48,025 nt of DNA from Methanoregula sp. (GTDB lineage: Archaea > Halobacteriota > Methanomicrobia > Methanomicrobiales > Methanospirillaceae). A model generated the notes under the pieces. That model was not told the origin of the DNA. It searched no databases and was given only the letters and a program-made list of their open reading frames with translations. The stretch is from positions 1 to 48,025 of the forward strand of contig JAUSBW010000241.1 of assembly GCA_030651815.1 (NCBI GenBank), in the 5' to 3' direction. Positions 16,988 to 25,493 of this stretch are shown in pieces; the first letter of the stretch is position 1; each line of letters opens with the position of its first letter. The position numbers and the translations under genes were made by a program.

Positions 16988-17316
16988 ATGAAACCTTCCC
17001 AACCAATCCCGGCAGCCGGTACCTGCAACCGCTGCGGCGAATGCTGCCGCTGGCTCCCCATTATCCTTGTCTGGCAGTACAAACCCCACCAGCTGCATTA
17101 TCTTCGCGAGCGCGGGCTCAAAGAAGAAGGCGGCTATTTCCTTGCCCACCCTGCCAGCACCTGCGCGAGGAGGAGCCTGACGGCAGTGGAACACGGAAGT
17201 GGGGCTGTGCTATTTACGAGACACGGCCGGCCACATGCCGGAACTTCTGCGGAAAAGCCTTAAGCGGCGGGAAGCGGTTTTACGTACCCGAAGGATGCTC
17301 AATGGCGGGCGGATAG
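16988..17316 (+). pseudogene. Frameshifted YkgJ-type zinc/iron-chelating protein
   Basis: The first frame gives TCNRCGECCRWLPIIL, the CxxCGxCC hallmark of the YkgJ/Fe-S oxidoreductase family (UPF0153), up to EEGGYFLAHP. The rest of the domain, PCQHLREEEPDG...WGCAIYETRPATCRNF and a C-terminal Cys, continues in a second frame to the TAG at 17314. The switch lies at about 17145-17160, and removing the shift needs one extra base. So the gene is either broken by a single-base deletion or carries a sequencing error. Metal binding by the Cys clusters is family knowledge; the physiological role of these proteins is poorly known. Confidence 0.75.
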
Positions 17317-17475
17317 GTTGGGGGGCCATGAAGCCCAGCGCCCGGAGGAGAAGCACTGAAGATGAACGGGGGTACCCCTTGCCTGCATACATGATACCGC
17401 CGTTTCACGGTGAGTTCACTTCGGGGAGTAATTCTGTCCCCCAGCCGGGACGGGAACTGCCGGGAAAAAGGACGG
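17317..17475. other. Intergenic spacer between convergent genes
   Basis: About 160 bp between the YkgJ-type remnant and the end of the MFS gene. No conserved product or RNA was recognised. Confidence 0.3.
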
Positions 17476-18987
17476 TCATTTCTGCACTGGGGATTCGTTA
17501 TCCTCTGCACCTTTTTCATCCTTTCCTGTTATGGTATCGGTGCTCCCCAGCACCGTGAACCTGAGCATGTACCGCAGGCCGCCAACAGTAGAAAGGTTGC
17601 GCATCTCACGGCTTACCTGCGCTATCAGTTCCTGGACGACAAGCCGGTCCTCCACCTCCCCGGCCTCTTTGACATAAGCGAGCCGGTGGATTGAGTAGAT
17701 CCCAATCAGAAACGCAAAGACAAAGAAAAAGTCCCAGTACTGGAAGTCCAGCGTCTGAATGGCAAAAGCAGTCCCCGGGCTTTTCCAGTTCAGGGTGAAC
17801 GAGAGTTCGGTTACCTTGAACGAATCGACAAACATCCCGCCTATGACCGGTGCGATGCCGGCTGCGAGGGAGTTTGTGATGTTGATCGTGGCAAGGTACG
17901 CGGTTGCGCCGCCGTGGGGTGCAAGCTTGAGCCCGATGTTTGCCGATGCGAGCGTGACCCCCGCCGTAGACACTCCCATCAGGATGTGCAGGACGAACAG
18001 GAGCGGGATGGTCAGCAGGTGCCGGGTGGGCATTGTCGTAAACGTCCAGCCAAGGATGCAGATCATAAAGAGTGGGCCCGAGACCCGCAGGACGGACTTA
18101 TTGCTGAACCGGTCTGCAATACGGCCCCACATGCCATAAGATAATACACTTGAGAGCTGGCTGAGGATGGCAAACGCGATGACAACTGTGAGATCGAAGT
18201 TGAGCATGACAAGCAGGTAGACCGTAAAAAACGGAGCTGCAAGGTTGACGGCAAAGTTCCATGCTCCTAAAAAGGCGATCAGCCGGGAGAAGTTTTCATC
18301 ACGGAACGTAGACCGGATCTGGTCAAGAAGCGGGACTTTTGTGATCTTCTTCATCAGTGGTTCAGGGATCTTTGACATATACCAGATCCCCATCAGCCCG
18401 GCGACAAAACCGCCAAGGAAGATGACCGAGTAGGCAGTGCCCGGGGGAAAGGCCGGATTCCTCTGGATGAAATCGATAAGGACGCTGGCAACAAGGGACA
18501 GTACGATCCCAAGGGCAAGGGACAGAGACATGCGGCGGGAGAAGAAGCTGCCCAGAATCTCTTGGGGTACAAGGTCGCGCATCCAGGAATTCCAGCTGCA
18601 GTGGGAGATGGCAGAGATGCTCCCGTAGAGGACAAGTGACATGATCAGGACGGGCACAGCGGCAGCCATACCAAAGAGGAACGGGATGAGGGCAATGACG
18701 ATCCAGAAGAGCCGTGCGACAATCGAAGCGCTAACGCAGACCAGTCGCCGGTTGCGGATCCTTTCCACAACTGAGATGGCGGGCATCTGGATCAGCTCGG
18801 TAAGCGGTGGGATTGCCGCAAGCAGCCCTATTACTGTATTGGACGCGCCCAGCTGAAGACCGAATGCAACAAGGAAGATCCCGCTGGTTAACGTGACCAT
18901 TGCCTGCGTGGCGAGCCCGTCCCTTAAGACAAACGAGAGTCCTTTTGTTATATCGTCCTCACTTAAGGTCTCTTTTGGATCCATCAT
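17476..18987 (-). CDS. Major facilitator superfamily transporter
   Basis: A 503-residue membrane protein with about 12 hydrophobic helices, for example SGIFLVAFGLQLGASNTVIGLLAAIPPL near the N terminus, VPVLIMSLVLYGSISAI and FNLTVVIAFAIL-type segments in the middle (here FDLTVVIAFAILSQLSSVLSYGMWGRIADRF, an MFS motif A-like loop GRIADRFSNKS). The C terminus is a charged cytoplasmic tail (VEDRLVVQELIAQVSREMRNLS). Substrate unknown. The initiator is one of two adjacent ATGs (18987 or 18984); no ribosome site is obvious. Convergent with the YkgJ-type gene and divergent from the PBP4-like gene. Confidence 0.82.
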   Translation of the reverse strand: MMDPKETLSEDDITKGLSFVLRDGLATQAMVTLTSGIFLVAFGLQLGASNTVIGLLAAIPPLTELIQMPAISVVERIRNRRLVCVSASIVARLFWIVIALIPFLFGMAAAVPVLIMSLVLYGSISAISHCSWNSWMRDLVPQEILGSFFSRRMSLSLALGIVLSLVASVLIDFIQRNPAFPPGTAYSVIFLGGFVAGLMGIWYMSKIPEPLMKKITKVPLLDQIRSTFRDENFSRLIAFLGAWNFAVNLAAPFFTVYLLVMLNFDLTVVIAFAILSQLSSVLSYGMWGRIADRFSNKSVLRVSGPLFMICILGWTFTTMPTRHLLTIPLLFVLHILMGVSTAGVTLASANIGLKLAPHGGATAYLATINITNSLAAGIAPVIGGMFVDSFKVTELSFTLNWKSPGTAFAIQTLDFQYWDFFFVFAFLIGIYSIHRLAYVKEAGEVEDRLVVQELIAQVSREMRNLSTVGGLRYMLRFTVLGSTDTITGKDEKGAEDNESPVQK

Positions 18988-19203
18988 GGTAAAAACACGG
19001 GAAACGGTGATTTGATCGGGATTTCCATGGCCTTGTGACAGGCCGTTTTTTCTGAATGTTTGTTATGGGACGGCAGTTCGAAAAAGATTTTGCCCATGTT
19101 GCCGGAATCTACGACCGGTTTTGTTACCTCCCGTGCATTGGTCTCTCCCCCATCGGATCTGTCAGTTTATCATGTTTCAGATCAGAAACAAGGTTTGATA
19201 CCC
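18988..19203. other. Divergent intergenic region
   Basis: About 215 bp between the MFS start and the PBP4-like start. It must hold promoters for both. No convincing operator was found by eye. Confidence 0.3.
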
Positions 19204-20793
19204 ATGCCATCATATCCATTTGTCCGATCCTTTCCGGTGCTTATCATGATATTCCTGCTGGCCGCTCTTATGATCGCGGCGGGATGCACGAGTTCTCCTG
19301 TGCCAGCCCCTGAATCCTCATCATTCGAGAGCAACCTCTCCACTATCACGAGCGCTCCCCGGTATACGCATGCCAGCTGGGGAATTATCATCGTTGATCC
19401 AGCAACCGGCACAACCCTCTACGAGAGCAATGCCGACCAGATGTATGTGCCAGGATCCACAACAAAACTTTTCTCATCAGCAGGAGTCCTTGAAACTCTA
19501 GGCCCGGATTACCGGTTCAGAACCCCGGTCTACGCGATGGGTTCAGTCGATGGCAGCGGAAAACTCAACGGGAATCTGGTTCTTGTCGCAAGCGGTGATC
19601 CAAATATGGGCGGGCGCACGCTCCCCGATGGCACCATCGCCTATACCAACATGGATCACGGTGACGCAAATGCACTGCAAGGGGCGCTCCTCACACAGAC
19701 CAATCCTGTTGCCGGCCTTGACGATCTCGCATCGCAGGTGAATGCTGCCGGGATCACGGAAGTATCCGATGTGGCCATTGATGACCGTCTGTTCGAAACG
19801 ACCGATCTTGGGAAAACGTTTGTCATCTCCCCGATCAGCATCAACGATGACCAGATCGATATCACCCTCTCCCCCGCAGCACCCGGTTCTGCCCCGTCGC
19901 TTGAAATGCGGCCGCAGACTGCTGCGTACCGTCTCGTCAATAAGGTAACGACCGGTCCGGCAGGAAATCCCCTCGAAATTTCCGTAACGGAAGTACCCAA
20001 AGGAACAATTATTGTACAGGGAACGATAGCTGCCGATGCAGGACCGGTCAACCAGACCTGTCCCATAAAAACACCCGCCGCATTTGCCCGCACGCTCTTC
20101 ATCGAGGCATTGAGCCGGCAGGGAATCCGGGTAGTCGCTGCAGCAACCGGGGATAACCCTTCGGCAAAACTCCCGGCACCGGCTGCGTACACTGGCGCGC
20201 GGAAGGTTGCAGAACTCACCTCGCCCCCGCTATCAGAAGATGTGAAACTGACACTCAAGGTCTCCCAGAACCTCCATGCCGACACCTACATCTCCCTGAT
20301 TGCCGCAGCATCCAACAAAACCGGTTTCTACGACGGCATGCAGGAAGAGGGAAAGATCCTCAAATCCCTCGGTCTTGATACACGCGGTGTTTCCTTAGGG
20401 GATGGTGAAGGTGGTGCGATCGAAGATCGCATCTCCCCCCGGTCCGCTGCAGAGCTCCTGACCCTGATGGCCAAACGACCGTATGCCGAGAAGTACGTGA
20501 ACGCACTCCCCATCCTTGGGGTTGACGGGTCCCTTGCCACGTCATGCAGCTCTGACAGCCCGGCACGCGGTAACGTGTATGCAAAGACCGGCACCACCGG
20601 CACCTATGATCCGCTGAACAACCGCGGTATCCTGCTTGCCAAATCCCTTGCCGGGTATGTTGACACCTCACACGGGAAGCGGCTGGTCTTTGCCATCTAT
20701 GTGAACAATGTGCCCTTTGAAAATGTCGATGACATGATGGCCGCAGGCAACGATCTTGGCAGCATTGCCGGGGCAATCTACACGTATTATTGA
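19204..20793 (+). CDS. dacB: PBP4/DacB-type D-Ala-D-Ala carboxypeptidase-like lipoprotein (S13)
   Basis: 529 residues. All three active-site motifs of penicillin-binding proteins are present: SxxK as STTK at 85-88, SxN as SQN at 354-356 and KTG at 461-463, in the spacing of the S13 (PBP4/DacB) family, whose large insert between the first two motifs is also present. An N-terminal hydrophobic segment ends in a lipobox-like AAGC (Cys28) with a Ser/Pro/Glu-rich tether, so the enzyme should be anchored outside the cell. I chose ATG 19204 because it gives a clean signal peptide and has AAGG 11-14 nt upstream; a longer in-frame extension is not supported. Methanomicrobiales lack murein, so the substrate is unclear. 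A role on another peptide or as defence against bacteria is speculation. Confidence 0.88.
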   Translation: MPSYPFVRSFPVLIMIFLLAALMIAAGCTSSPVPAPESSSFESNLSTITSAPRYTHASWGIIIVDPATGTTLYESNADQMYVPGSTTKLFSSAGVLETLGPDYRFRTPVYAMGSVDGSGKLNGNLVLVASGDPNMGGRTLPDGTIAYTNMDHGDANALQGALLTQTNPVAGLDDLASQVNAAGITEVSDVAIDDRLFETTDLGKTFVISPISINDDQIDITLSPAAPGSAPSLEMRPQTAAYRLVNKVTTGPAGNPLEISVTEVPKGTIIVQGTIAADAGPVNQTCPIKTPAAFARTLFIEALSRQGIRVVAAATGDNPSAKLPAPAAYTGARKVAELTSPPLSEDVKLTLKVSQNLHADTYISLIAAASNKTGFYDGMQEEGKILKSLGLDTRGVSLGDGEGGAIEDRISPRSAAELLTLMAKRPYAEKYVNALPILGVDGSLATSCSSDSPARGNVYAKTGTTGTYDPLNNRGILLAKSLAGYVDTSHGKRLVFAIYVNNVPFENVDDMMAAGNDLGSIAGAIYTYY

Positions 20794-20947
20794 TTTGTTA
20801 CAGGGAATCTCCCAAGCTGGGAAGGGGGGGCAGGCCCTTCTTGCGATCCGGAGGGAGGGGGGTTGGAGCGATTTTTTTAAAAAAAAGGGGGGGGCGGTGG
20901 TTGACCCCCCCTTTCACTGGATTATTTCTGGCAGACTTTGAGTGCGT
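20794..20947. repeat. Homopolymer-rich spacer with G/C hairpin
   Basis: Contains a G7 run, a T7 run (20872-20878), an A8 run (20879-20886), a G8 run (20887-20894) and a C7 run (20905-20911). AAAGGGGGGG (20884-20893) and CCCCCCCTTT (20905-20914) form a perfect 10-bp inverted repeat with an 11-nt loop. It lies between the PBP4-like gene and a transposase remnant. It may be a decayed insertion-sequence end or a strong transcription barrier. Confidence 0.5.
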
Positions 20948-21169
20948 TTATTCATCAAGGTTTGATATCAAAAATTTCATCGCGATCGGCTTCTTCGGTC
21001 GTCCCATCTGCTTGCCGATTACGGGAACTGTTCCTGTAACTTGGTAATGTCTCCAAAGCTGATCGACCCGTCTCCGGAAGATGTGCTGGATCTTTGCGAT
21101 CACACCCGATGATTCATTTGCTTTTTTCTGACGGATTATCCAATCAATCTTTTTCTTTGTCAACTTCAT
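20948..21169 (-). pseudogene. Transposase N-terminal fragment (IS481-like)
   Basis: Encodes 73 residues: a basic helix-turn-helix start (KLTKKKIDWIIRQKKANESSGVIAKIQHIFRRRVDQLWRHY) then VTGTVPVIGKQMGRPKKP. This is the DNA-binding head of IS481-type (rve integrase) transposases, which in related genomes continues for about 200 more residues with the DDE core. Here it stops 12 residues after PKKP, so the catalytic domain is missing. Family recognition is by pattern; loss of the core is seen directly. Confidence 0.65.
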
Positions 21170-21281
21170 TGTAGAGTTTGTTTCGGACTCAACATTTGAT
21201 ATAGGAAATACTTTTCAGGACTGTACAAATTATTGAAAGACCGATTTCTGGCGTGTATTATCTTTAGATCCACGCTCCCCC

Positions 21282-21872
21282 TCACCCCTTCCTCAGCACT
21301 GCCGCCCGGTTCACGAAAAAAAACGACCGGTTCACCTGCAGGAACCCCGCCTCCTCAGCCTGTGCAAGGTTATCCCGGAATTCCCTGCCCGATACAATGA
21401 ACGGGGGCTCGGTATAGAAGAGCGTCCCGCCCGGTTTGAGGAGGGCCGCGATCTCCCGGAAGAGTTTCGCCGGGTCCGGCACCTCGTGGACGACAAAAAT
21501 GGTGAATGCGGCATCAAAGGTGCCGTTCAGGTCCGGGGGCAGGTTGATCGAGTCCGGCATGCACTTGTGCGTCCTGATCTGCGGCATGAGCCCCTCCGGC
21601 TCAAGTTTCTCCCGCAGGATTTGGAGCATCTCCTCCTGTAGATCTGCGGCAACCACCTGCCCGTTCTCACCCGCCCGCTTTGCAAACTCGCGGGTGAAGA
21701 ACCCCGGCCCGCAGCCGAAGTCCAGCACGCGGTCGCCGTGCTTCACGTATCGCTCCGCGAGGCGATCGGGGCGGTAAATGAACCGCCGCAGGCGGGAGTC
21801 GAGGTGTCCGGCGCATGTGGAGGAGAAGACCTCATGAGGATGGCGTTCTCCGGTTTTTTTATCGGGAGTCAT
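21282..21872 (-). CDS. Class I SAM-dependent methyltransferase
   Basis: A 196-residue methyltransferase with the Rossmann core: motif I VLDFGCGPGFFTREFA, the acidic residue ending strand 2 (VVAADLQEEML), motif Post-I/II around TFDAAFTIFVVHEVPDPAKL and the ALLKPGGTLFYTEPPF motif III. This belongs with the UbiE/Methyltransf_11-type enzymes; the substrate cannot be told from the sequence. Length is short, lacking C-terminal substrate domains. Starts at ATG 21872, no clear ribosome site. Confidence 0.85.
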   Translation of the reverse strand: MTPDKKTGERHPHEVFSSTCAGHLDSRLRRFIYRPDRLAERYVKHGDRVLDFGCGPGFFTREFAKRAGENGQVVAADLQEEMLQILREKLEPEGLMPQIRTHKCMPDSINLPPDLNGTFDAAFTIFVVHEVPDPAKLFREIAALLKPGGTLFYTEPPFIVSGREFRDNLAQAEEAGFLQVNRSFFFVNRAAVLRKG

Positions 21873-22076
21873 GGAAGAAAGTTGGAGAAAAGATAGGATA
21901 ATTGTTCTGCCATAATGACGTAGGGAAATATCAGCGTGAGCCAGAAAAGCGAACCTTCAGATTTCTTATGACCGGGTGGACGCATAAAGGGCGGTGGCTG
22001 CATTCCCCGTATCCTCTTTCCCCAACCTTAATCCCCCTCCCCACACGAAGTAACTTTACACAAACACCGGTGCTCC

Positions 22077-23585
22077 ATGAAACGAACCCTGATCATTACA
22101 TGCATCCTTCTGCTTGCCGCCCTCCTCACTGCGGGTTGCATCTCCGAACAGAAAATCCAGACCCCTGTCGCCGGGCCAGATTCCCTTAACGCACAGGCCG
22201 GCGTGGAATTCGCCAACGCGAACTACCGGGCCGCCACGAACCTCTACACGCTGGCGTACCAGAACTATGCTGCGGGCGGCAACACCGCTGCCGCCCTGCA
22301 GGCCCGGAACAAGGCCTTCACTGCCCAACGCATGACCATCGAGTTCGACCTCAACCGCACGGAAGTTGAGCAGGCAGTAGAAGAGGCTTTCCCCAGTATA
22401 TCTGCCGAACAAAAGGCCGGATGGCTGCTCGACAACCGGACCATCAGGATCCGTAGTGATAGCGAGGAGTTGTATTTCTCAGATACCGTGGGTAATATCC
22501 CATTCCACGAAACCGCCCTGATGCAGAAACAGACGGCAGTAATGAAAAAGACACCCCTGTATGATTCGCTCACTCCTGTTGTGCTGGCCTCGCCAGTAAC
22601 TACAACCGGGCCCTACGGCAAGCCGGTCACTTGGGAAGGCACAGAAACGCTCTCTCTCCCCCGGAAAGAACTCCCGAATAACGGTACACTCCGGCTCTGG
22701 GTGCCAGCGCCCATAGAGAGCGGCTCCCAGGCCAATGTCACCGTATTCTCCATCAAACCCTCGAAGTATGTCGTAACCCCGCCCGATACCCACGCGGATC
22801 TCGGCCTGGTGTATATGGAGATCCCGCTCGAACAGGAGAGCGGGGATTTTGTCAATGTGAGTGTCGGGTTCTGGTACACGCAGGCCGAACAACGGTTTGC
22901 TATCGACCCGGCGAAGGTGAAGACCTACAACAAGAGCGATGCCGAATACCGGAAATACACGGCAGCCGGTAAAAACATCGTGATTACCCCGGAAATGAAG
23001 AAGAAGGCGATGGAAATTGTTGGGAACGAGACCAACCCGTACCTGCAGGCCCGGCTGATCTACTGGCATATCATGGACACCCTTCCCTACAGCCACGTCC
23101 CCCATATCTGGCTCGAAACATCCGGCACACCCGAATCCTCCTTTGTCCTCAACACCGGGTTTGGAGACTGCGGATCCCAGAGCATGTACTTTGCAGCACT
23201 CTGCCGGTCGCTGGGCATCCCGGCCCGGGCAGTTGGCGGGTACCAGCTCATACCCGGAGGGGAGGGTCCGCACTTCTGGGCGGAGTATTACCTTGAAGGC
23301 TACGGCTGGATCCCGGTCGATGTAACTGCGGCAGAAACAGCGGACTGGTCGTACAACGCAACCCCGGACGAACGGTACCGGTTCAGGGAATATTACTTCG
23401 GCAGCCTCGACCCGTACCGGTATATCATCCAGAAGGATGTCGATATCCCAATCACTCCCGACCCGGGCAATGCTGTATTGTTCCGCATGGTCGTGCAGAG
23501 CCCTAAGGTAATATGCGATACCTGCCCGGAAGATCTGGACCTGTTCCTGCAGGCTAACTGGAAGGTTGATGTGAAAAAAGTGTGA
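22077..23585 (+). CDS. Transglutaminase-like cysteine protease-fold lipoprotein
   Basis: 502 residues. A lipobox (LLTAGC, Cys21) follows a short hydrophobic signal. Residues ~45-90 are Ala/Tyr/Asn-rich helices reminiscent of TPR-like repeats. The transglutaminase core is at about 310-420: Cys365 in GFGDCGSQS, His399 in GPHFWAEYY and Asp415 in GWIPVDVT form the expected triad. The family cleaves or cross-links peptides; archaeal members are usually predicted extracellular proteases. GGTG lies 7 nt before ATG 22077. Downstream is a T-rich run (23611-23619). Confidence 0.87.
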   Translation: MKRTLIITCILLLAALLTAGCISEQKIQTPVAGPDSLNAQAGVEFANANYRAATNLYTLAYQNYAAGGNTAAALQARNKAFTAQRMTIEFDLNRTEVEQAVEEAFPSISAEQKAGWLLDNRTIRIRSDSEELYFSDTVGNIPFHETALMQKQTAVMKKTPLYDSLTPVVLASPVTTTGPYGKPVTWEGTETLSLPRKELPNNGTLRLWVPAPIESGSQANVTVFSIKPSKYVVTPPDTHADLGLVYMEIPLEQESGDFVNVSVGFWYTQAEQRFAIDPAKVKTYNKSDAEYRKYTAAGKNIVITPEMKKKAMEIVGNETNPYLQARLIYWHIMDTLPYSHVPHIWLETSGTPESSFVLNTGFGDCGSQSMYFAALCRSLGIPARAVGGYQLIPGGEGPHFWAEYYLEGYGWIPVDVTAAETADWSYNATPDERYRFREYYFGSLDPYRYIIQKDVDIPITPDPGNAVLFRMVVQSPKVICDTCPEDLDLFLQANWKVDVKKV

Positions 23586-23625
23586 GAGCGGGATCTTTAA
23601 GTCCCCGTCTTTTTTATTCTGTCAC
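23586..23625 (+). terminator. Putative terminator after transglutaminase-like gene
   Basis: GGGATCTTTAAGTCCC forms a short hairpin (GGGA...TCCC, 23590-23605) and is followed by TTTTTTATTCT within ten bases. This resembles an intrinsic terminator. Confidence 0.5.
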
Positions 23626-23668
23626 GATTCTTTTAATGTTCCAGCCGCCCGCAGACGATTGTCATGTC

Positions 23669-23779
23669 CTACTCCATCATAAGGAAAACGGACATCAGGA
23701 GAACATAAACCACAAGGAAACCGGCAGTCCATAAAAATGGTATTGGCACAGCATCCCTTATACTATCCGAAAAAAGCAT
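23669..23779 (-). CDS. Possible 36-residue single-span membrane protein
   Basis: A short frame on the lysS strand, 37 bp after the lysS stop. After a polar start (MLFSDSIRDAVPIP) the product is one strongly hydrophobic helix (FLWTAGFLVVYVLLMSVFLMM) ending at E-stop. The composition is what a real membrane micro-protein would have and is unlikely for random sequence, but there is no visible ribosome site and no family match. Reported as a candidate only. Confidence 0.3.
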   Translation of the reverse strand: MLFSDSIRDAVPIPFLWTAGFLVVYVLLMSVFLMME

Positions 23780-23815
23780 CAAAATGAGATAAAAAACGAG
23801 AACCGGCCGGAAATA

Positions 23816-25345
23816 TTAGTCCCCTGCTTCCGGCTTTTCCTCGTCTTCTGCTTCCTCTTCCACCTGAATCGTCTTCATCGAGGGGAACAGGATCACTTCC
23901 TTGATGGAATTATTATTCGTCAGCAGCATGACGAGACGGTCGATACCAATGCCGACGCCCCCCGTTGGAGGCATACCGTAACCGAGGGCATTGATGAAAT
24001 CGTAATCGATCATCTGGGCTTCGACATCGCCCATTTTCCTCTTCTCATCCTGAGCCTCGAACCGTGACTTCTGGTCTACAGGATCGTTTAATTCCGAGAA
24101 CCCATTTGCTATCTCCATACCGTGGATGAAGAGCTCGAACCGCTCGGTGAACCCCTCTTTGGTCCGGTGACGTTTGGCCAGCGGGGAGTTCTCGACCGGG
24201 AAGTCGTACACAAACGTGGGCTGTACGAGTTTCTCCTCAACAAGCCCTTCAAAGAAATAGATGAGGAATTCCCGTTGGGACTGTGGCTTTCCGGAGTCCG
24301 GCAGTTTGTGCTGCAGTGCAATTGACCGGAGCTCATCGACACTGTGGGCAAAGATATCGATGCCTGCGTACTCTTTCACCGCATCTGCCATGGAGAGTTT
24401 CTTCCACGGCTTGGCGAAATTCAGGGGCATCTCACCATAGGGTATCTCATACTTCCCGTGTACTGCATGGACTATCGAAGAGACGATATCCTCGGTAAAG
24501 CCCATCATGTCGTTGAAGTCGTGGTACACCCAGTAAATCTCTACCATCGTGAATTCCGGGTTGTGGTTGGTATCCACACCTTCGTTCCGGAAGTTCCGGG
24601 CGATCTCAAAGACTTTTTCAAATCCTCCCACTACGAGACGTTTGAGGTATAGCTCAGGAGCAATCCGCAGGAAGAGTTTCTGGTCGAGGAAGTGGTGGAA
24701 AGTGGTGAACGGACGGGCATTTGCACCCCCGTACACCGGCTGGAGAATGGGAGTCTCGAACTCTAAGAATCCGTTGTCATCGAGGAACCTGCGGATAAGG
24801 GCAACAATACGGCTCCGGTCCCGGAATGTCTGCCTGCTCTCTTCATTTGTGATAAGATCCACATAGCGATGGCGGTATCGCTTCTCCACGTCAGTGAGCC
24901 CGTGGAACTTCTCGGGAAGGGAGCAGACCGCTTTGCAGAGGATGGTAAACGTATCTACCCAGATGGTGATCTCGCCGAGTTTTGTACGGAAGACATGACC
25001 GGAAACCCCGATGATGTCCCCCCGCTCAATGTACTGGTTGAAGAGCTCGAACTGCTCTTGTCCCAGATCGTTTTTCCGGATGTAGAGTTGGATCTTGCCT
25101 GACTCATCTCCAAGATCGGCAAAGATGGTCTTGCCGTGGTTCCGCACAATATAGATCCTGCCTGCGGTTGTGACCTTCTCCACACTCTTGTCGTGCGTTA
25201 TATCGGCATATCTGGTTTTGATTTCAGAAATGGTATCCTTACGATCGAACGTATGGGGAAAGACATTAACCCCCTTTTCCTGGAGTGTATTAATTTTATC
25301 AAGCCTGGTTATTTCAAATGGAACATTTTCGAGGGGACCGGTCAT
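23816..25345 (-). CDS. lysS: Lysyl-tRNA synthetase, class II
   Basis: 509 residues. Charges tRNA-Lys. The N-terminal OB-fold (TTAGRIYIVRNHGKTIFADLGDESGKIQLYIR) binds the anticodon; the catalytic domain holds motif 1 (RRFLDDNGFLEFETPILQP), motif 2 (FRNEGVDTNHNPEFTMVEIYW) and motif 3 (GVGIGIDRLVML). I place the start at ATG 25345 because a TATA-like ATAATATGT box (25370-25378, minus strand) lies 29 bp upstream, which predicts a leaderless mRNA; the longer in-frame extension of 25 residues is atypical. Many euryarchaea use the unrelated class I LysRS, so this is the bacterial/eukaryal type. Confidence 0.95.
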   Translation of the reverse strand: MTGPLENVPFEITRLDKINTLQEKGVNVFPHTFDRKDTISEIKTRYADITHDKSVEKVTTAGRIYIVRNHGKTIFADLGDESGKIQLYIRKNDLGQEQFELFNQYIERGDIIGVSGHVFRTKLGEITIWVDTFTILCKAVCSLPEKFHGLTDVEKRYRHRYVDLITNEESRQTFRDRSRIVALIRRFLDDNGFLEFETPILQPVYGGANARPFTTFHHFLDQKLFLRIAPELYLKRLVVGGFEKVFEIARNFRNEGVDTNHNPEFTMVEIYWVYHDFNDMMGFTEDIVSSIVHAVHGKYEIPYGEMPLNFAKPWKKLSMADAVKEYAGIDIFAHSVDELRSIALQHKLPDSGKPQSQREFLIYFFEGLVEEKLVQPTFVYDFPVENSPLAKRHRTKEGFTERFELFIHGMEIANGFSELNDPVDQKSRFEAQDEKRKMGDVEAQMIDYDFINALGYGMPPTGGVGIGIDRLVMLLTNNNSIKEVILFPSMKTIQVEEEAEDEEKPEAGD

Positions 25346-25364
25346 CTTGAAAGCACCACAGTGA

Positions 25365-25380
25365 GTACGATAATATGTAT
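25365..25380 (-). promoter_or_regulatory. Promoter of lysS (leaderless)
   Basis: Minus-strand box ACATATTAT (25370-25378) centred ~29 bp from the start codon at 25345; no Shine-Dalgarno is needed for such a transcript. Position is seen, function inferred. Confidence 0.5.
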
Positions 25381-25493
25381 CGTGAATATGCGAGTCCGGT
25401 GGTAATAATACCATCAGCATTTGCGTCGGAAAAATACGGCTGGTTTTTTCGGAGTCAACTCATGATCAGAAAAGACAGAATAAAAAAGTCTGA

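Noticed and set aside
19060-19203. 48-codon N-terminal extension of the PBP4-like protein
   Set aside because: It would bury the signal peptide and lacks a ribosome site; ATG 19204 gives a clean lipoprotein start.
20884-20914. Strong G/C hairpin considered as an intrinsic terminator of the PBP4-like gene
   Set aside because: Not followed by a T run on the plus strand; the T run lies before it, so a terminator call is not supported on that strand.
22479-23273. 264-codon minus-strand frame inside the transglutaminase-like gene
   Set aside because: Antisense of a gene with a complete catalytic triad and lipobox; no plausible protein.
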